Shown here: in pieces, positions 34,554 to 47,300 of the stretch | Position numbering within the stretch: position 1 is the first letter of the stretch | Layout: every line of letters begins with the position of its first letter | NCBI GenBank assembly: GCA_036971615.1 | Contig: JAYKKR010000009.1 | Span: 682,001-746,000 of the forward strand | Source of the DNA: Amyloporia xantha | Lineage: Eukaryota; Basidiomycota; Agaricomycetes; Polyporales; Adustoporiaceae | Length of the DNA: 64,000 nt | Reading direction: 5' to 3' | Made by a program: the position numbers and the translations under genes | Notes under the pieces: generated by a model | What the model saw: the letters and a program-made list of their open reading frames with translations, nothing else | Database searches by the model: none | Told to the model about the DNA's origin: nothing

Positions 34554-37500
34554 TGGTATGCATGGTTCTCATGTTCTGATTTTTCTGTATTATTGTTTGC
34601 ATCGGATAGTCTCATTCTCTGTATTGATCTGATGTCAATTTGGTTGCAACTGCTCTAGACTGTCAGTGACTCAGTGATCTGACTTGCAGCTCCGCCTGGA
34701 CGATTGCAGTTGGATAGCAACTCCTGGGGTTCGGCCAACCAAGAGTGCGAGAAAAGCTCATACACCCGTTTCGCGCCACTGAACACGTTCAAAGATCTGT
34801 GGAAGAATTCGAGCACAGAGATTGTGAGGTATATGTACAGACCCCGACCCAATGGCTACGAACTGACTTTGCCCGTCTTGGTCCTAATCTGATTTGATCC
34901 TCGCAAGCTGGCTTCTTGTGCATTCGAAAGAATGATCAACGTGCGCGCATGTACCGCAACACTGAACAGTGCAGCTGCGTTCGCTCACTACTTCTCCAGG
35001 CGCCGACAAGTCAGAAGGAACCCTGCATATAAAGACAATTTTCTATCCCTCAACGGGCGCAGAGGGTACTCCGAAGGCTTCGAGATGACGGCACACCAGA
35101 TGAACAGAGTTACGAATGTCGACGAGCCGACTCGAACGTTCCCCAGTGCTTTGACATATCGATGGTCGATATTTCCTGTCAAGTAGCTTTTCTATAATGA
35201 TTTCCGTTCACATGAGCCAGATCGCACATCCCAGGACTTCTCGCTTGTCAGTAGCGAGCGGAGGATAGCAAAAAGTAAGCGACCCATGTTCGTGGACACA
35301 TTCAAGGCATGATTGAACAGAAATAGACCACCGGGAACAAATCGTTCAGGGAGTTTATTCGGGGATGTCGGTCCATCTTCCGGGCTTGAATACAATATAT
35401 TGCCGCCGATAAATATTCAACTTCTAGGTCGCGATGCAGGTGACACTGAAGTGATTCGTGCCTCCGATGGTATTGGGCCCTACATCGATAGAACACCGGA
35501 CACACCAACCCGTAGAACTATTCATGGGTGTGCGACACTGGGAGATGGCTGGCGGCTGTCAAATAGTACCTGAAGTGTTCCAATTGAAGGAATCGATCAG
35601 CATAATGGCGCCCCGTCAGACGCTTTCATGAGGGACGTGCCTGTGTTTTGGTTCTCAGGGTAGAAGGACGCCGGTGAAATGGGAACATGTCACGGTGCAG
35701 TTTCAAGATCGCGTTCGGATTAGGGATGGCGACGATCATGATCTGAAGTCGAGCGTATATTAGGAAACTACCTTGGTCCATGTTCCGTGACAGCCATTCC
35801 GATCTCCCGGTGGACAAAGTAGAGGACAGCTGGTGATCCGAATCGGATCGTGCAGATAGCGGGGACAGATTTATTCTAGGAAAGTCCTGTTGCTAGCTAG
35901 AACAGACGGGCAGCACTTTGTAATTGCTCACTGCGGGTTAGCTCGTACTTGTAGACAGTGTGAACCTGAATGTCAGTCAGAGATAGTTTGATGAGAGCAT
36001 GATACACAAACGGTCTCACCGAATTCGATCCTCCTTCGCGCGTTTTTCCTGTATAGAAATCGCTTGAAATTCTAGGCCTTGCAGGTCTATGTGTAGTGCA
36101 ACTCAATGGTACACCAAACCTATCGGCGAAGGATAATTGAATTTCCAGAGGGATCCATCATCCACGTACAAACAAACAAAAGCCTCCTGATTCAGTTACT
36201 GACCTCTGCTTTGGGCGACATGCTATGCACCAAATATATATAGCGGCACACGAGAGTACCTAGTCTAGAAAGAAAATCCAAGCATATTAGCTGAGTGTCA
36301 GCAGGTGGTAACCGAAAGGCATTGTGACCTTTTGGGTGGTGTTCTCTGATGTTGAATCTTGTTCTTGAAGGATGCACTATCTGGCCATCGGCGCATTGTC
36401 AAAGAAAAGCAATTTCAAATTGACCACAGTGAATGTCTAGTTTCCCCTTCCACACATCATGTCCCCATTAGACGGCAGGTCTTTCTTTGAAATGAATACC
36501 ATGCTAATGAAATTCATCCCGATGAGACATGTACGTGCAACCGCTATCGCTATCTCGTCAATGGTGCACTCGTGTGACTGCACGGAGAGAATCTCAAAAA
36601 TCATAACATAAAACACCTATGGCAGTAGGCAACATGCATCACAGCTATCAAATCAGAACAAAAATTTGGGGGCATTACGTACTGTCAATCGTGTGAACAT
36701 ACCAACAGAGGTGTTGGGCAAAGGCAACAGGGGTCCGCTGGAAATATGTTATCAGAGTCACGGACATGTGTAAGCTGAAGGTGCGACGCTCCAAAGAGCT
36801 CACCGGTTTCAGCTTGACAAGTGACGTTGATGACTGGAAGACTGCCGGTTGGCGTTGTATGTTCCTCCGCGCAATTTGTCTGTTCAAACGACAGGTCAGG
36901 GGAATTTGACAGCACAACATTCCATTACGATACACGAGGCTGGAAGGGTTCCTAAACACTTTACATCATCCATTAATTCCGCTGTAGAGGGCGTCAGTGC
37001 ACCTTGGAGGGGTCAGGCCTCAGGTTCCATCTGACATATACGTCACGGTAGAAGTCGAAGGCATGAGGCTTTCCCGAAAATCCAGCGCTCCGCACGACGG
37101 TGTCTCAAAAGGCCGTAGGTATTGCGCCACAGCACGGAATATGCTTCGTGGCTTGTAGTGCAGCTTCTCCTTCACTGTAGTCAGAGTGCAAGACCCAATT
37201 CGCTGCAAAAGCCCGATACATGTCTCAAAGAGATGAAATGTACGAACCTGCTCCGCTTCAGGCAATTTCTAAAGAACGGTCGCTCGCGAGACGAACCATC
37301 TCGTATGTGAAATGCGTTCGCCCACAGTGGTGAGGGAAGGGAGGATAAATGGTTCTGGGCTGATAAATGCAAGGGAAGAAAGATGTCGCCACCGCTGTCG
37401 TCAAGCGGGCAGACTCTGCTTCCCTCGTGCCCGTGCACGTGTTGACTGAACGACACGAATTCAGTGGAATGTCATATTGAGTGGCCAAGTCCCCGATCAA

Positions 37501-38794
37501 CTCTCGGTGGGCAGATGTCTGACTGAGCCATTCAGAAGGCCGCACGGCATGATGTTTCCATGGGACGAGGTTTTCTCCGCGATGATCTGGTTCGACTATT
37601 GGCAACTTGGGTTGAAAGACGAGTACATAATGTCCGACGCAGCTCCGCGTGATGACTGGCATTTCGAAGGACAAAAGGCGTTAGACAGATGAGAAGCTGA
37701 AGCCCTGATCATGCACGATTACCGTTGACAGGAGGGTGGGTGTTGATTTCGCTCACATGTGCCTTGGGGAATTGGGATGGAGAAAGTCTGTCCTAGAAGT
37801 CGAGCGAAGGGAAGGTAGCACGTCAAGCGAGGCATTTCATCTACCCTGGAAGCGTCGTTTTCGGGAATGTACATACCTGAGTTCGCAAAGACGAGAGTGA
37901 TTGACCAGATGCTCTCTGGAAGCCAGATGGGTAAGGCAAACCTTAATTGCAATACGCACCGATGCGCACACCTCACTTCGGTTTCCGTAACCGGTTTGGG
38001 GCGTAGGCGAGGCTGGCCGACTGGACATCCTGAAAGCGCAAATTACTCCCTAAATTAATATTGTCGAGAAACGGGAAAAAGATGTGGAAATGAAAGCGGG
38101 CTTTGAGCGATGTGTGATTGCTGTGGCCGCGAGTCGGCGACGAGCCAATCCCACAAGCCGTCTGGACACCACCTTCTGATATAAAACATGAAGTCAGTCC
38201 TGGATCAGCACGACGTACCGACAGAGTCCGGGCTCTCTTGACTTACTACCTGTCGCTAATATCTGAGCGGGCAATGCTACACGACCGCCGAGGTCGCTGA
38301 TCAGCCGAAAAATCGTGCACGTCCCGAGCCAATATCGATGAGTGGTTCATACACTAAGGACAAATTTGTCGGCAACCCGACGTGCTAGAGTAGTGTACAT
38401 GACGGCGGAACACGGTAGATGTACGGACGTCTATACACCTGCGCACGTAGGAGTAGTTGTGGTTCGGCGACGGTACCTGGGAGTGTGTGATCGATATACT
38501 AGAGAGATGTGGCTAAGATATGCATCATGCGTATGGATGATGACAAAAAACATGAATAGCGTGGCGCGGAGAACGCTCTATGGAAATGACATGCAGATAT
38601 TGATGCGAGGGGTCGAAAGCGATGTGCGAGAGTCTGTCTGTGGCGGCTGTAATATCGGGCGGCAGGTGTAGTGTCCTTCGATGATCGTTCGAGTGGGGGC
38701 CTTCCGGCCGTCGCCAGCGCAGCGTTTTGGACATGGGAGGGCTGGGCCACCGTCGGGGGCGCACGAGGCGGCCGCCACACTACGGGTAGCGTGG
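34554..38794. other. 4.2 kb without a recognisable gene
   Basis: The longest gene-free stretch in the window. Many open frames of 60-140 codons exist on both strands (for example minus 37674-37258, minus 36915-36685, plus 37477-37692). Some end in plausible donors such as the one after the NVTCQAET string near 36805, so a decayed or fast-evolving intron-rich gene on the minus strand is possible. I could not assemble a continuous protein or recognise a domain, and I found no transposase or terminal repeats. Confidence 0.4.
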
Positions 38795-39399
38795 TCACCG
38801 CTTCGGCGCCAAGGTCGACAGCGCCAGCCCCTGCTGGAGCTCCGCCTTCCACGCGAGCCTCCGCGAGGCCTCGGCGTAGTCCACCCACTCCCGCCGCCGC
38901 TCCTTGCTCTCGAGCCATTCTGCGTCGAGGTCGGCGACGTCGAGCTCGTAGAAGTGGTAGGTCGATGACGCGGAGGGGATCGTGGTGACGAATCGGGTGA
39001 TTTTGCCGCGCACGCCCGCTGCAAGAAAATGCACAGGTAAGGCATGAGGTGACGGGAGGGAAGGGTCAGGAAGGGGGATCGGGAATGGGAGAGGAACGGA
39101 TGAGACCTTCTTCCAAGGCTTCCCGCGAGGCTGCTGCTTCCAGCATTCCATCTGATGGCTCCCAACCTCCCTTCGGTACTGGCGGATTCAGGAACGCGGC
39201 GCAGGGAGAGAAAAAAGTCAGCATAGCCAATGGAACGGTGCACGTCAAGCGACGTGTACGGCACGAAAACATGGTGTCCACTTACAGACCCAATTATTTG
39301 GCCTCTTCCGGCTGGTGATGACCAGGACCTTGTTCGCCGATCTTGCGATGGGATTGCACAACAGACGACTCGGGGTGTTGTCCGGCCCTTGTTGCTCAT
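38795..39399 (-). CDS. Nudix hydrolase, diphosphoinositol polyphosphate phosphohydrolase type, with 1-base frame break
   Basis: Exons 39399-39286, 39178-39107 and 39018-38795 encode about 136 aa. The family (Aps1/Ddp1, DIPP) cleaves diphosphoinositol polyphosphates and dinucleoside polyphosphates. The N-terminus MSNKGRTTPRVVCCAIP is typical. The Nudix box is formed across two exons: GGWEPSDGMLEAAASREALE, then E-A-G-V. It continues RGKITRFVTTIPSA and STYHFYELDVADLDAEWLE. Exon 1 is one base short. After AIP the homologous sequence (IARSANKVLVITSRKRPNNWV) continues in another frame, as if one C were missing from the C-run read on this strand at 39352-39350. Every other junction is in phase, so this is either a recent single-base deletion or a sequencing error. 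Confidence 0.85.
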
Positions 39400-40412
39400 C
39401 GTGAATGGTGGAGAGGGGTGACAATGTTCAGAACGCGATGACGACGGCGGAATGCGATGATGCTCGGACTTTGGTTGAAATTTGAGGAAGCGTAAGCCGC
39501 AATGCCGTTTCCAGGGACGCGGTACGCGCGGGCTGACGTGTTGCGCAACTAGGATAGAATGTAAAGTAGGAGTGGTGATGTGGGCGGATTATCCGTGGCC
39601 TGTCTACGCGATCAGCATGGTGAGCGGTGGCTGGCGAGTGAGAGTCGAGAAGATTCGGGCTCACAGCGTTGGATCTCGGAGTTGAAAAGCAGAAACGAAG
39701 AGACCGAAATGGCGCGGCAGGAGGCACACGACCACGAGAAGCGGAATATTAAGAGAGACTTGTGTGTTGGCTCTAGCTTATGAAGACAAGAGAGCGTCTG
39801 AGTTGTAGCTGAGAATAATAAGCCGAGCCCCTTTGAGGGGTGCCAACGAAAGCGAGACTGCATGGACGTCTGGCGGCTCGGCTCCTTTCACCCAATGACT
39901 TCACGCACGTTCCTCGGCCGCGAACCCGCCGCACCACCACCCGGCCATACAGCCACCCCGGCCGCGCGACTCTGTTCGTGCCTATCTCTCCGTTCAGTCT
40001 GTTCACTCGCCTGTTGCACACGTCTGTCGAACACCTAGTGTACCTCACCTAGTTCACTTTGCCACCGCTCAATGTCTCAATACGATAGATAAGCAGCCAC
40101 ACAGTTCCCGAAGATCGAGAGCTTCTGCTTCTTCAATCTCGATATATACCGCATCCTCCCGCATTTGACGCGCAGATCCTCGTGCCCTTCATAATTTAAA
40201 TACAATCCTCGATGTATAGACGGAGAATCGATAGTCACGCCCGGCTGTAATGTACGGCATCCACAAATGGCCTGTTTCTCATCATCTAAGATGATCTAAG
40301 AGAACCGCTCGCACGGCCGGTCCCATCTTACGCAACCCTGAGTGCACACCTACTCGTTCCATCTGCAGAAGAGCAGTCAGTTGACATCCATAGAGCTCGA
40401 TAGACACGCCAC
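39400..40412. other. 1 kb intergenic, nothing recognised
   Basis: Between the Nudix start and the 3' end of the ZIP transporter gene. Only unremarkable short open frames. Confidence 0.45.
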
Positions 40413-42541
40413 TCACGCAACGAAGAACATGCACAGCACACCAACACCCATCGCCGCGAACTGCACCCGCCGTTCAGTCTGTCAATTTACCAATAAAAAC
40501 ACAAAATCCGACTCACCTCTCGGAGCGCTTGCTTTCCGCTTTTGCTCTCTTCCAGTAGTCTGTCATGTCGGTAGCACATGAGATCAACCGCTCGAGTAGT
40601 GAAACGAAGGGGCGACGTACGTTGGCAGTACGGCGACAGCGCCAATGTACATGAATCCACCCGCTACGAATGGAATGACCTGGGCATAACAGCCACGTTG
40701 CAAAACATGCGCCATCAACGGAAGGAAGGCACTTACGAGATCCGCTAGCTGGATTGTCGTCCCTAATAAGCCAGCGGCAGTCTGACGCACCGCAGCGGCC
40801 AAGTCATTTGGCTCGCTGCCTAGGCTACCGGATGACGATAGGTTGCGAATGCCTATACCCATAAAAGTGCTGCCATTGAGACAAGTTCCGTGAGCATCAT
40901 ATTCAAGGGTGAAACGGTAGCTACAGCGTCTGCCACTCACCCGACCTAAGCGCACGCGAACCAGGGCGCAGGCAACGTTAGTGAATGGACATAGCCAGAA
41001 AAAAGAAGGCAGCAAAAAGATAGATAGCGGAGAAATCGAAGAATAAACCGAAAGAAGGATAGAGCAATGTAAAGGACGCACAAACGCCCCGATAGCGGTC
41101 AGAAATTGTGACTGCATCGCCTGCTTTTTGGTGAAGCCGCTTCGCACGAGAATCGAATAGTCAGCGATCTCGTGGGGAATTTCGTGCGCGAAGCAGGCAA
41201 GGGTGGTCGTGGCGCCAATGAGGGGGGATGAATAGAACGATGCAGCCATGCTAGAACGCGGGCCAGGCTGTCGTCAGAGCCACTAGCGATGCTGCGGATA
41301 AAAAAGACGTACGCAAGGCCGTCAGTACTGGAAAGGCACATGGGCCCCAAACATGTCAGACATGGCAACTGCATTGGACGATAGAAAAACGGGTTCACAT
41401 GTTATGCACGAAGTCACCAAACAGGTTTAGGTAGGCGGATAGTTTGGACGTCTGTTTGGCAGCGTTTTCCGCCTCATGCTCCGCCGGTCCACTCGTGATG
41501 CTTGCATCTGATTTCTCGGACCCGCGGGACCGGATCTCGCTGGTGGAGGTCGCAGAAGAAACACCAGAGGCTTGGCCCACCGGCTCTACTGCAGCTTGCT
41601 CTCCGTGTGAATGGCTGTGAGAGTGGCCAGCATGCCCCTCCTCGCTTCCAAGAACTCGCAGGGTCTTTTCCATGATGAAGAAAGACGCGAAGCCAGCAAA
41701 TATTCCTAGCCTGCAACGAGCGGTCTGATAAGCGGTCTTCCTCCGTGCGTGGAACTGAATGGTATTACCCAATCAGGATATTTCGCTTTTCCTCCACCAT
41801 CACAAAGTGCACGCCTCCGTCCTGATGTTCACCCATGAACGAATGTGGTACGAGGTGCAGGAATACGTCAGAAAGAAGCCCACCGGTCTAGAAACGAGCC
41901 GTCACGTCAGGAATTCCAGAATAAATCAAGGCACACAGCGTAGCCGCACCGCGAAGGCCGTCATGGTGTTCAATGTGTTGGGGTTGATTTGCGCGGGAAT
42001 AAACGCGAGAATGAAATTAGGGACGCTGCGAGGCACAGGCGAGTCAGCTGGTTACGTCTGCGTACAGCAGCTTTCGGGAGGGACACTGACGAGCTGATGT
42101 AGAACGTCCCGAGGACTGTATAGCGGGCAAAAAATGTCAGCCAGTCGGGCCATTGCGTACGACACGTTCGTCTGAAGCAACGAAAGGCGACATACCGGAG
42201 TTCCAGCCAGGACCGAAGGGAAAGAGCCATGAGAACACCTGGCGCATTATGGGAGATTGGGCTGCCTCGAGTTCGTGCTTGAGGGCACTGAGCTGTTGGA
42301 CCGGTGCGCATTGTTGGATCTCGGTCTCCTGGTACGTATAATGAGAAGACAAGCGGGCGTTAAGTGTTTCTGTTTACTACGATCCTGGCGGCACACGTGC
42401 GCCAGCCTGAGTAACTGTGAAACTGACCGAGACCGCCACGGACGTCTTTGCAGCATCTGCAACCACAGATACACCTGCTGCAAGGCTGGCTATAGCAACA
42501 AGTACCAGGAGAGTTCGCCGATATCTAAGGTAGTCGGCCAT
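40413..42541 (-). CDS. YKE4: ZIP-family zinc transporter, ZIP7/Yke4 type
   Basis: Twelve exons: 42541-42428, 42328-42196, 42115-42091, 42025-41950, 41887-41769, 41710-41399, 41327-41313, 41250-41080, 40869-40737, 40679-40621, 40559-40517, 40460-40413. They give about 415 aa. ER/Golgi zinc transporter with a signal peptide, a first membrane span in VLGTFYISSVPNFILAFIP and ATGGLLSDVFLHLVPHSF. The cytosolic loop is His-rich (HAGHSHSHSHGEQ). The metal-site helix is CFAHEIPHEIADYSIL; the last span ends in AAMGVGVLCMFFVA. Exon 7 is only 15 nt, yet it restores ITDGLAMAASF. The 41080/40869 junction needs a GC donor for the best family fit. The canonical GT six bases further upstream in the transcript (after 41086) also keeps frame but drops two residues. 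Confidence 0.88.
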
Positions 42542-42742
42542 GAAGAATTTATGCACTAGTAGACTAGTAGTCACGGTGGTATAGGCTGTATGACGCCCGC
42601 CGCGGCCTCAAATCACGGTCTCACGTGCTTGACGCGTCGCGAAGCGCCTTATGCAAAGTTATGTTCGAACTTCACGCGCTTACAGAAAAAGATTGAACGT
42701 GGACCAACTCTTCCTACTGAAATTCATACATCGCGTAACACA
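42542..42742. promoter_or_regulatory. bidirectional promoter, ZIP transporter / HD hydrolase
   Basis: Only 201 bp separate the two divergent start codons. It includes a CTAGTAGACTAGTAG repeat near 42557-42571. No known element was identified. Confidence 0.35.
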
Positions 42743-43686
42743 ATGTACCCCAGTCCAGAGGAAGCAGCTGTGGTTAAGAAAGCTGAAGAGCTCATGGTTA
42801 CGACCATGGCCAGGTATGACCCATCGCACGATGGGTATCATGGTCCGTTCACGGCGTTCTTTCATTGGAATGATGGATTGATACCTTCGGGTTGACTACC
42901 CACAGTACAACGTGTCAGAAGGACAGCTCTGCAACTCGCGCTCAATATATCTTTTGGTCATGAATCAACACGTAAACCTGACCTCCTCACGGTCGAGCTC
43001 GCAGCGCTGCTGCACGACGTTTTGGACAAGAAATACGTGTCCGCAGCCGAAGCAGCCGATCCATACGCGTTTTTTCTTCCGTTCTTTCAATCTGTTGCTG
43101 TTGAACATGGTCTTAACCTCGTCAAAGACGGCCGGGCGCGCTCTATTGCTAGAATTGTCGACAATGTGTCGTGGAGCACCGAAAAGCGACTGCATGAAGC
43201 TGGATTGCTTGAGGATTGGCATCGAGAATGTGTTGAACTGCATTGTGTACAAGATGCTGATCGTCTGGACGCAATCGGTGCCTTCGGTATGCAACTTCTG
43301 TACTACTAGGATCTTGTCGTCAATTACGTTTTTTGATTCTTAGGGATCATGCGTTGTGCTGCATACAGCGCGGTAACGAATCAGTGAGCTCCAGCCATCT
43401 CATTATTCGACTTGAGCTTAACATGATGTTCCATTGCAGTCCCTTGCACACTCCTGCTGATGATCCGGCGCGTTCTGCCTCGGCAGTTCAACACTTTCAT
43501 GATAAGCTACTGCACATTGGCGAAAGACTCAAGACAGTGCCTGGAAAACAGCTGGCCGAAAGGCGTCACACACTGGTGAAGATACTCTATATCTTACGTT
43601 CATATGCCTATTCTAACCAGATGGATGGGACGCAGATGTTGGAATTTCTACAGGCTGTGCAGGAGGAATACGACGCCGATTCATAG
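42743..43686 (+). CDS. HD-domain metal-dependent phosphohydrolase
   Basis: Exons 42743-42842, 42906-43286, 43344-43383 and 43440-43686 give 255 aa. The HD signature is complete. The first His is in HDGYHVQRVRRTA (made across intron 1), the HD pair in LAALLHDVLDKKY and the final Asp in VQDADRLDAIGAFGI (across intron 2). This matches the small YedJ-like HD hydrolases found in bacteria and fungi; substrates are probably nucleotides, but none has been fixed for fungal members. The C-terminal helical part (ERRHTLVKILYILRSYAYSN) has no second domain. The start gives MYPSPEEAAVVKKAEELM, a normal N-terminal helix. Confidence 0.88.
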
Positions 43687-44366
43687 TTCATTATCTCATT
43701 GCCTTTGTATTCTCTTGGGTAATCCACCCTTGACCCCGTACGGTTATCATTCATCATGGTCTAAGCGACATGTGCTGTATGACGTTCACTATTCTCAAAT
43801 TTTACTGGATCCAGTGACATCAGATGTAATGAGTACATATAATGCGCAAGCACGGGCTGCTCAGAGGCCGCCTGCTGGTAAGTAACCTCATGTTAAATCA
43901 CGACCTCGAATGAGACCTGAACCTGATTGTCCTGCAATAAAGTCGATTACGGGCCCGACCATGCGCAGTGAACGAGCTAAAGGCTAAGTAACATCATTTA
44001 CAAGCGGACTTCAGCTTCCCGGATCTGGTCAAGAAGGTGATCGAGAGAGCCTCACGTCGAAGTTAACGTGCAAGATTTGCCTTCCTTTTGACATCGTCCA
44101 GACAAACGCCATTATATACAACACACTTGCACTTGGGACGGATGATTGACAATACGACACATTTTTGCCGAAAATATTTAGGATAGAACCCCACACTCCA
44201 GATTGAGCGCGGTACTGTTAAAATTGGTAACGAGTTGGACGTATTAGCGGCACTTAGAAAGAATTCGAGCAAGACTACATATCACGGCAACAGTCAGCTA
44301 GCTACCTAAGCAGGTGTGACATCGGGACAACGCGTACTAACATTTAGACTCTAAGCGATAGCAACT
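43687..44366. other. intergenic; possible tiny unassigned exon
   Basis: Contains ATG-started MSTYNAQARAAQRPPA (43829-43877) ending at a perfect GTAAGT donor, and downstream an open stretch reading DFSFPDLVKKVIERASRRS to a stop near 44066. No splice choice joins them cleanly in frame, so I leave it uncalled. Confidence 0.35.
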
Positions 44367-47300
44367 TCATATCGGATGCCCGTCATCCCTCTCTCCAACA
44401 TGACTCTGTGGCCCTACTGACTTCGCATTCCCTCGACTCTCCATCAGATCCACTTCCTCAGCCTCGACCGCCTTCAAAATATATATAACAGTCCGGGCAG
44501 CCTCTACATCACCTCTGATATAGAAGGCTTTGATGAACATCCTGTAAAGCGGTCGGACGTGTCGGACAAAAGAAACCGGAGAGTGTACTTGGGGAATGTT
44601 CAGAATGTTCTGAGCTGACACAGGCGTACCGAAAGGTACTACCGTCCGGAACGCAATACCGCCAGTCGGGTACCCACCGCGCACCATGTGATCGAATAAT
44701 ATTCCGTAGCTTCCCGCTATTCACCACGGATGTCCACAGCATCAAGCCCTTCAGTAAGATATTGACTGTCACGCGATCGGGAACGAAGCCAAAGTTGTCG
44801 GTGAGCTCCTTGAGGGTATACAGCCCTTTGCGCATACGCTGGCCGTTGTGCCGTGAGTGGTGCAGAAGACTCGCATGGAGAATGCTGTTGCCAATAGCTG
44901 TTCGCGAAGCCTCTGATTGCTCTTCACGTAATTGGCTGTACAGTTGCTTCGCAGCTCGGAAGCGACTAACACGCACAAGGACCAGTAATGCACGGGTGTT
45001 GATAGGGCCACTGCGCACTCTTGCGTGACGTAGGAACTTTGGAATCTTCAGCGTCGTCGCTGTGGAGGGAACAGTCTCTCTGAATCGGAGCATACGAGCG
45101 AAGGATATTGCGCTGGATTGCAGCTCTGATTCACTCAAACGGCCTGCTAATCCACGGGCAAGGGTACCAGCCCCGTGGCCTGAAAGGCGCAGTGCGAGCG
45201 TTGATCTAGATGGAAGGCTATCTGTACGATGCAACCTGATGGCAAGGTTGTAAACGCGCACGGCGAGTCTATATTGCCTGTGTCGTAGCAATGCGTCCAG
45301 AAGCAATGTCATAAACTTCCCTGAGAAGTACGAGGTTTGAGCGTTGGAGATAGCTTCCACGATAGCTACTGCTGACGACGACTGACGGAAGCGCGGCATC
45401 CATAACAGGGCCGGTTGAAGGACAGGACGGAATGTTAGTCGGTGGTGGATTAAACGAGAACTGCTTCAGCATGGCGTCCCCTACGGCCGAGGTAAAGTAC
45501 GCGGATCGAAACCTGTGGCCTTCATGAACGATGACGAATAAGATCTTGCGGAGAATGCTGAGATGCTGTTCTGGAGTAAGTCGCCCATCCTCTAGGAGCT
45601 CTAGAGCTGACTTGATCGACCCTTGGCTAGCTAGCGAGATGGCCAAATTTGTGACAGAATCTGCAGATATCTCAATTCCTACACGCCGAGCGACGACCCG
45701 CAGTTCAGCCGCCATGTCGACATTTCTTCGACACAAGGTGGAAATGGTAATACTCAAAACCTGCGACAACGTGGCAGCATCGCCGACGTGATCTATGATG
45801 AAAGAGAGTGCAGATTCGACAGAAGTCCCACACAAGAGTGAGCTGGTCAACTGCGCCTGCGCCAGGAAGGATAGCCCATGTCGCTCGGCTACATCCATCT
45901 TGTCAACGTCCGCCGTCCACAAACGCCAAGTCTGGCAGGAATGATCACAGATCTCTCTCAAGCGACGGTTCTTCAGAAGGCCTGCAAAGCGGAAGAACTC
46001 TGCAAGAAATATGCGAGAGACGATAGGAAAAGGGTGACCCTGTTCTTGATCGACAGCAGATGACCAACTCGAAAACAGAGTCTCCAAGATACGGCTAAGT
46101 TTCTGCCAAATGTCGTCCGAGAAGGCGACCGACGTCTGGCCATCCATATCGTGGAAAAGTTTGCCCACCGATTCCAGTACACAAATAGTTTGCCAGTCAG
46201 CGACTGAAATGCCACGACCACCATTGTGTGTAATCGTCGCGCCATGCCCTCGTCCGCTCTGCAGCGAAGAGTTGGCAATGCCCATAAGCACAAGGCAGGA
46301 CCAACGCAAATCCACAGAATTATCTGGAGAGAACACCGCACACGTGACAGTATGAGCCCACTGCGAGACGAGTGGAGGCTCAGAGCGAAGGCGAGGGATG
46401 AAGATTGTGCCCTTGAGCAGCGATGCCAAGGCACTGACATCTAACGTTTCGATGGGCTTGTGTCGAGGAACATCTGTTTCGAGATCTGCCGAGAACGGTG
46501 GGTGGATGCCATCCGCGCGATCCTGCAGCTTGAAGGTTGGGTTACTGATTCTCCGCCATACTGTGCGTAGGATCATCTCCTTGAGGACAGCTGGAAGTTC
46601 GTCTTGACGTCGGAGCAATACCTGCCAAAGAATTGCTTGCAGCCGTGGACGACAGTCGTGGTACCAAGCAAGCAATTGGCACAGCCTGCGGACAGTCTCG
46701 TCGACGTGCTCCGTGGTGGGACTGGACAAGAGCGCTTCCAAATACATTGCATGAATCTCAATGTGCGGGTGCCATCGAATGCATAAGTAATCCCTAGTCG
46801 CCAACTGTAGGGCGTCATCTCGAGATCGAGTGGACGCTGACATCATGCAGTCAGAAAAGAGTTATGAGTCATGACAAGAGCACATACAACGGATTGACTC
46901 CTCAGTCGCCGCCCCCTGGAAGTCTATGAGATTTGCTCGCATTAGCCAGTAGTGATCAGACACGTCCAGCTTCTTCCACAAGGCATACTTGTCGTGGGCG
47001 ACGCGTCTAACGAGAGCCCAATGCGGGCGATAGGAAGACTTGTACATGCGGGATACGAGGGGATGCGTGAAAAGCGAACTGTATGGATGTTGAAGGGTCG
47101 ACACAGACAGAGAGCCGAGGAGGCATATTAATGCACTGAACTGCTCGGGGGTAAAAGAGGCCAATTGGCGACGGGCACTAGCCGAATAGTACAAGTCGCG
47201 AATCTGATTAAAAGTAGGTTTGAACGATGTAGACTTCCTAGGAGAAGGTAATGCCAGGAGTTCGCGCAACCGATCGGCAGATGAAACCTCGGAGGCTGCA

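Noticed and set aside
37258..37692. Overlapping open frames on both strands (138 and 71 codons)
   Set aside because: Neither shows a known domain; cannot decide which, if either, is coding.
38578..39399. 273-codon minus-strand frame across the Nudix locus
   Set aside because: Runs through two introns and the frame break of the Nudix gene; most of it is not the homologous frame.
43829..44066. Possible small three-exon gene starting MSTYNAQARAAQ
   Set aside because: The first donor is perfect, but no acceptor/donor combination keeps the later DFSFPDLVKKV stretch in frame.
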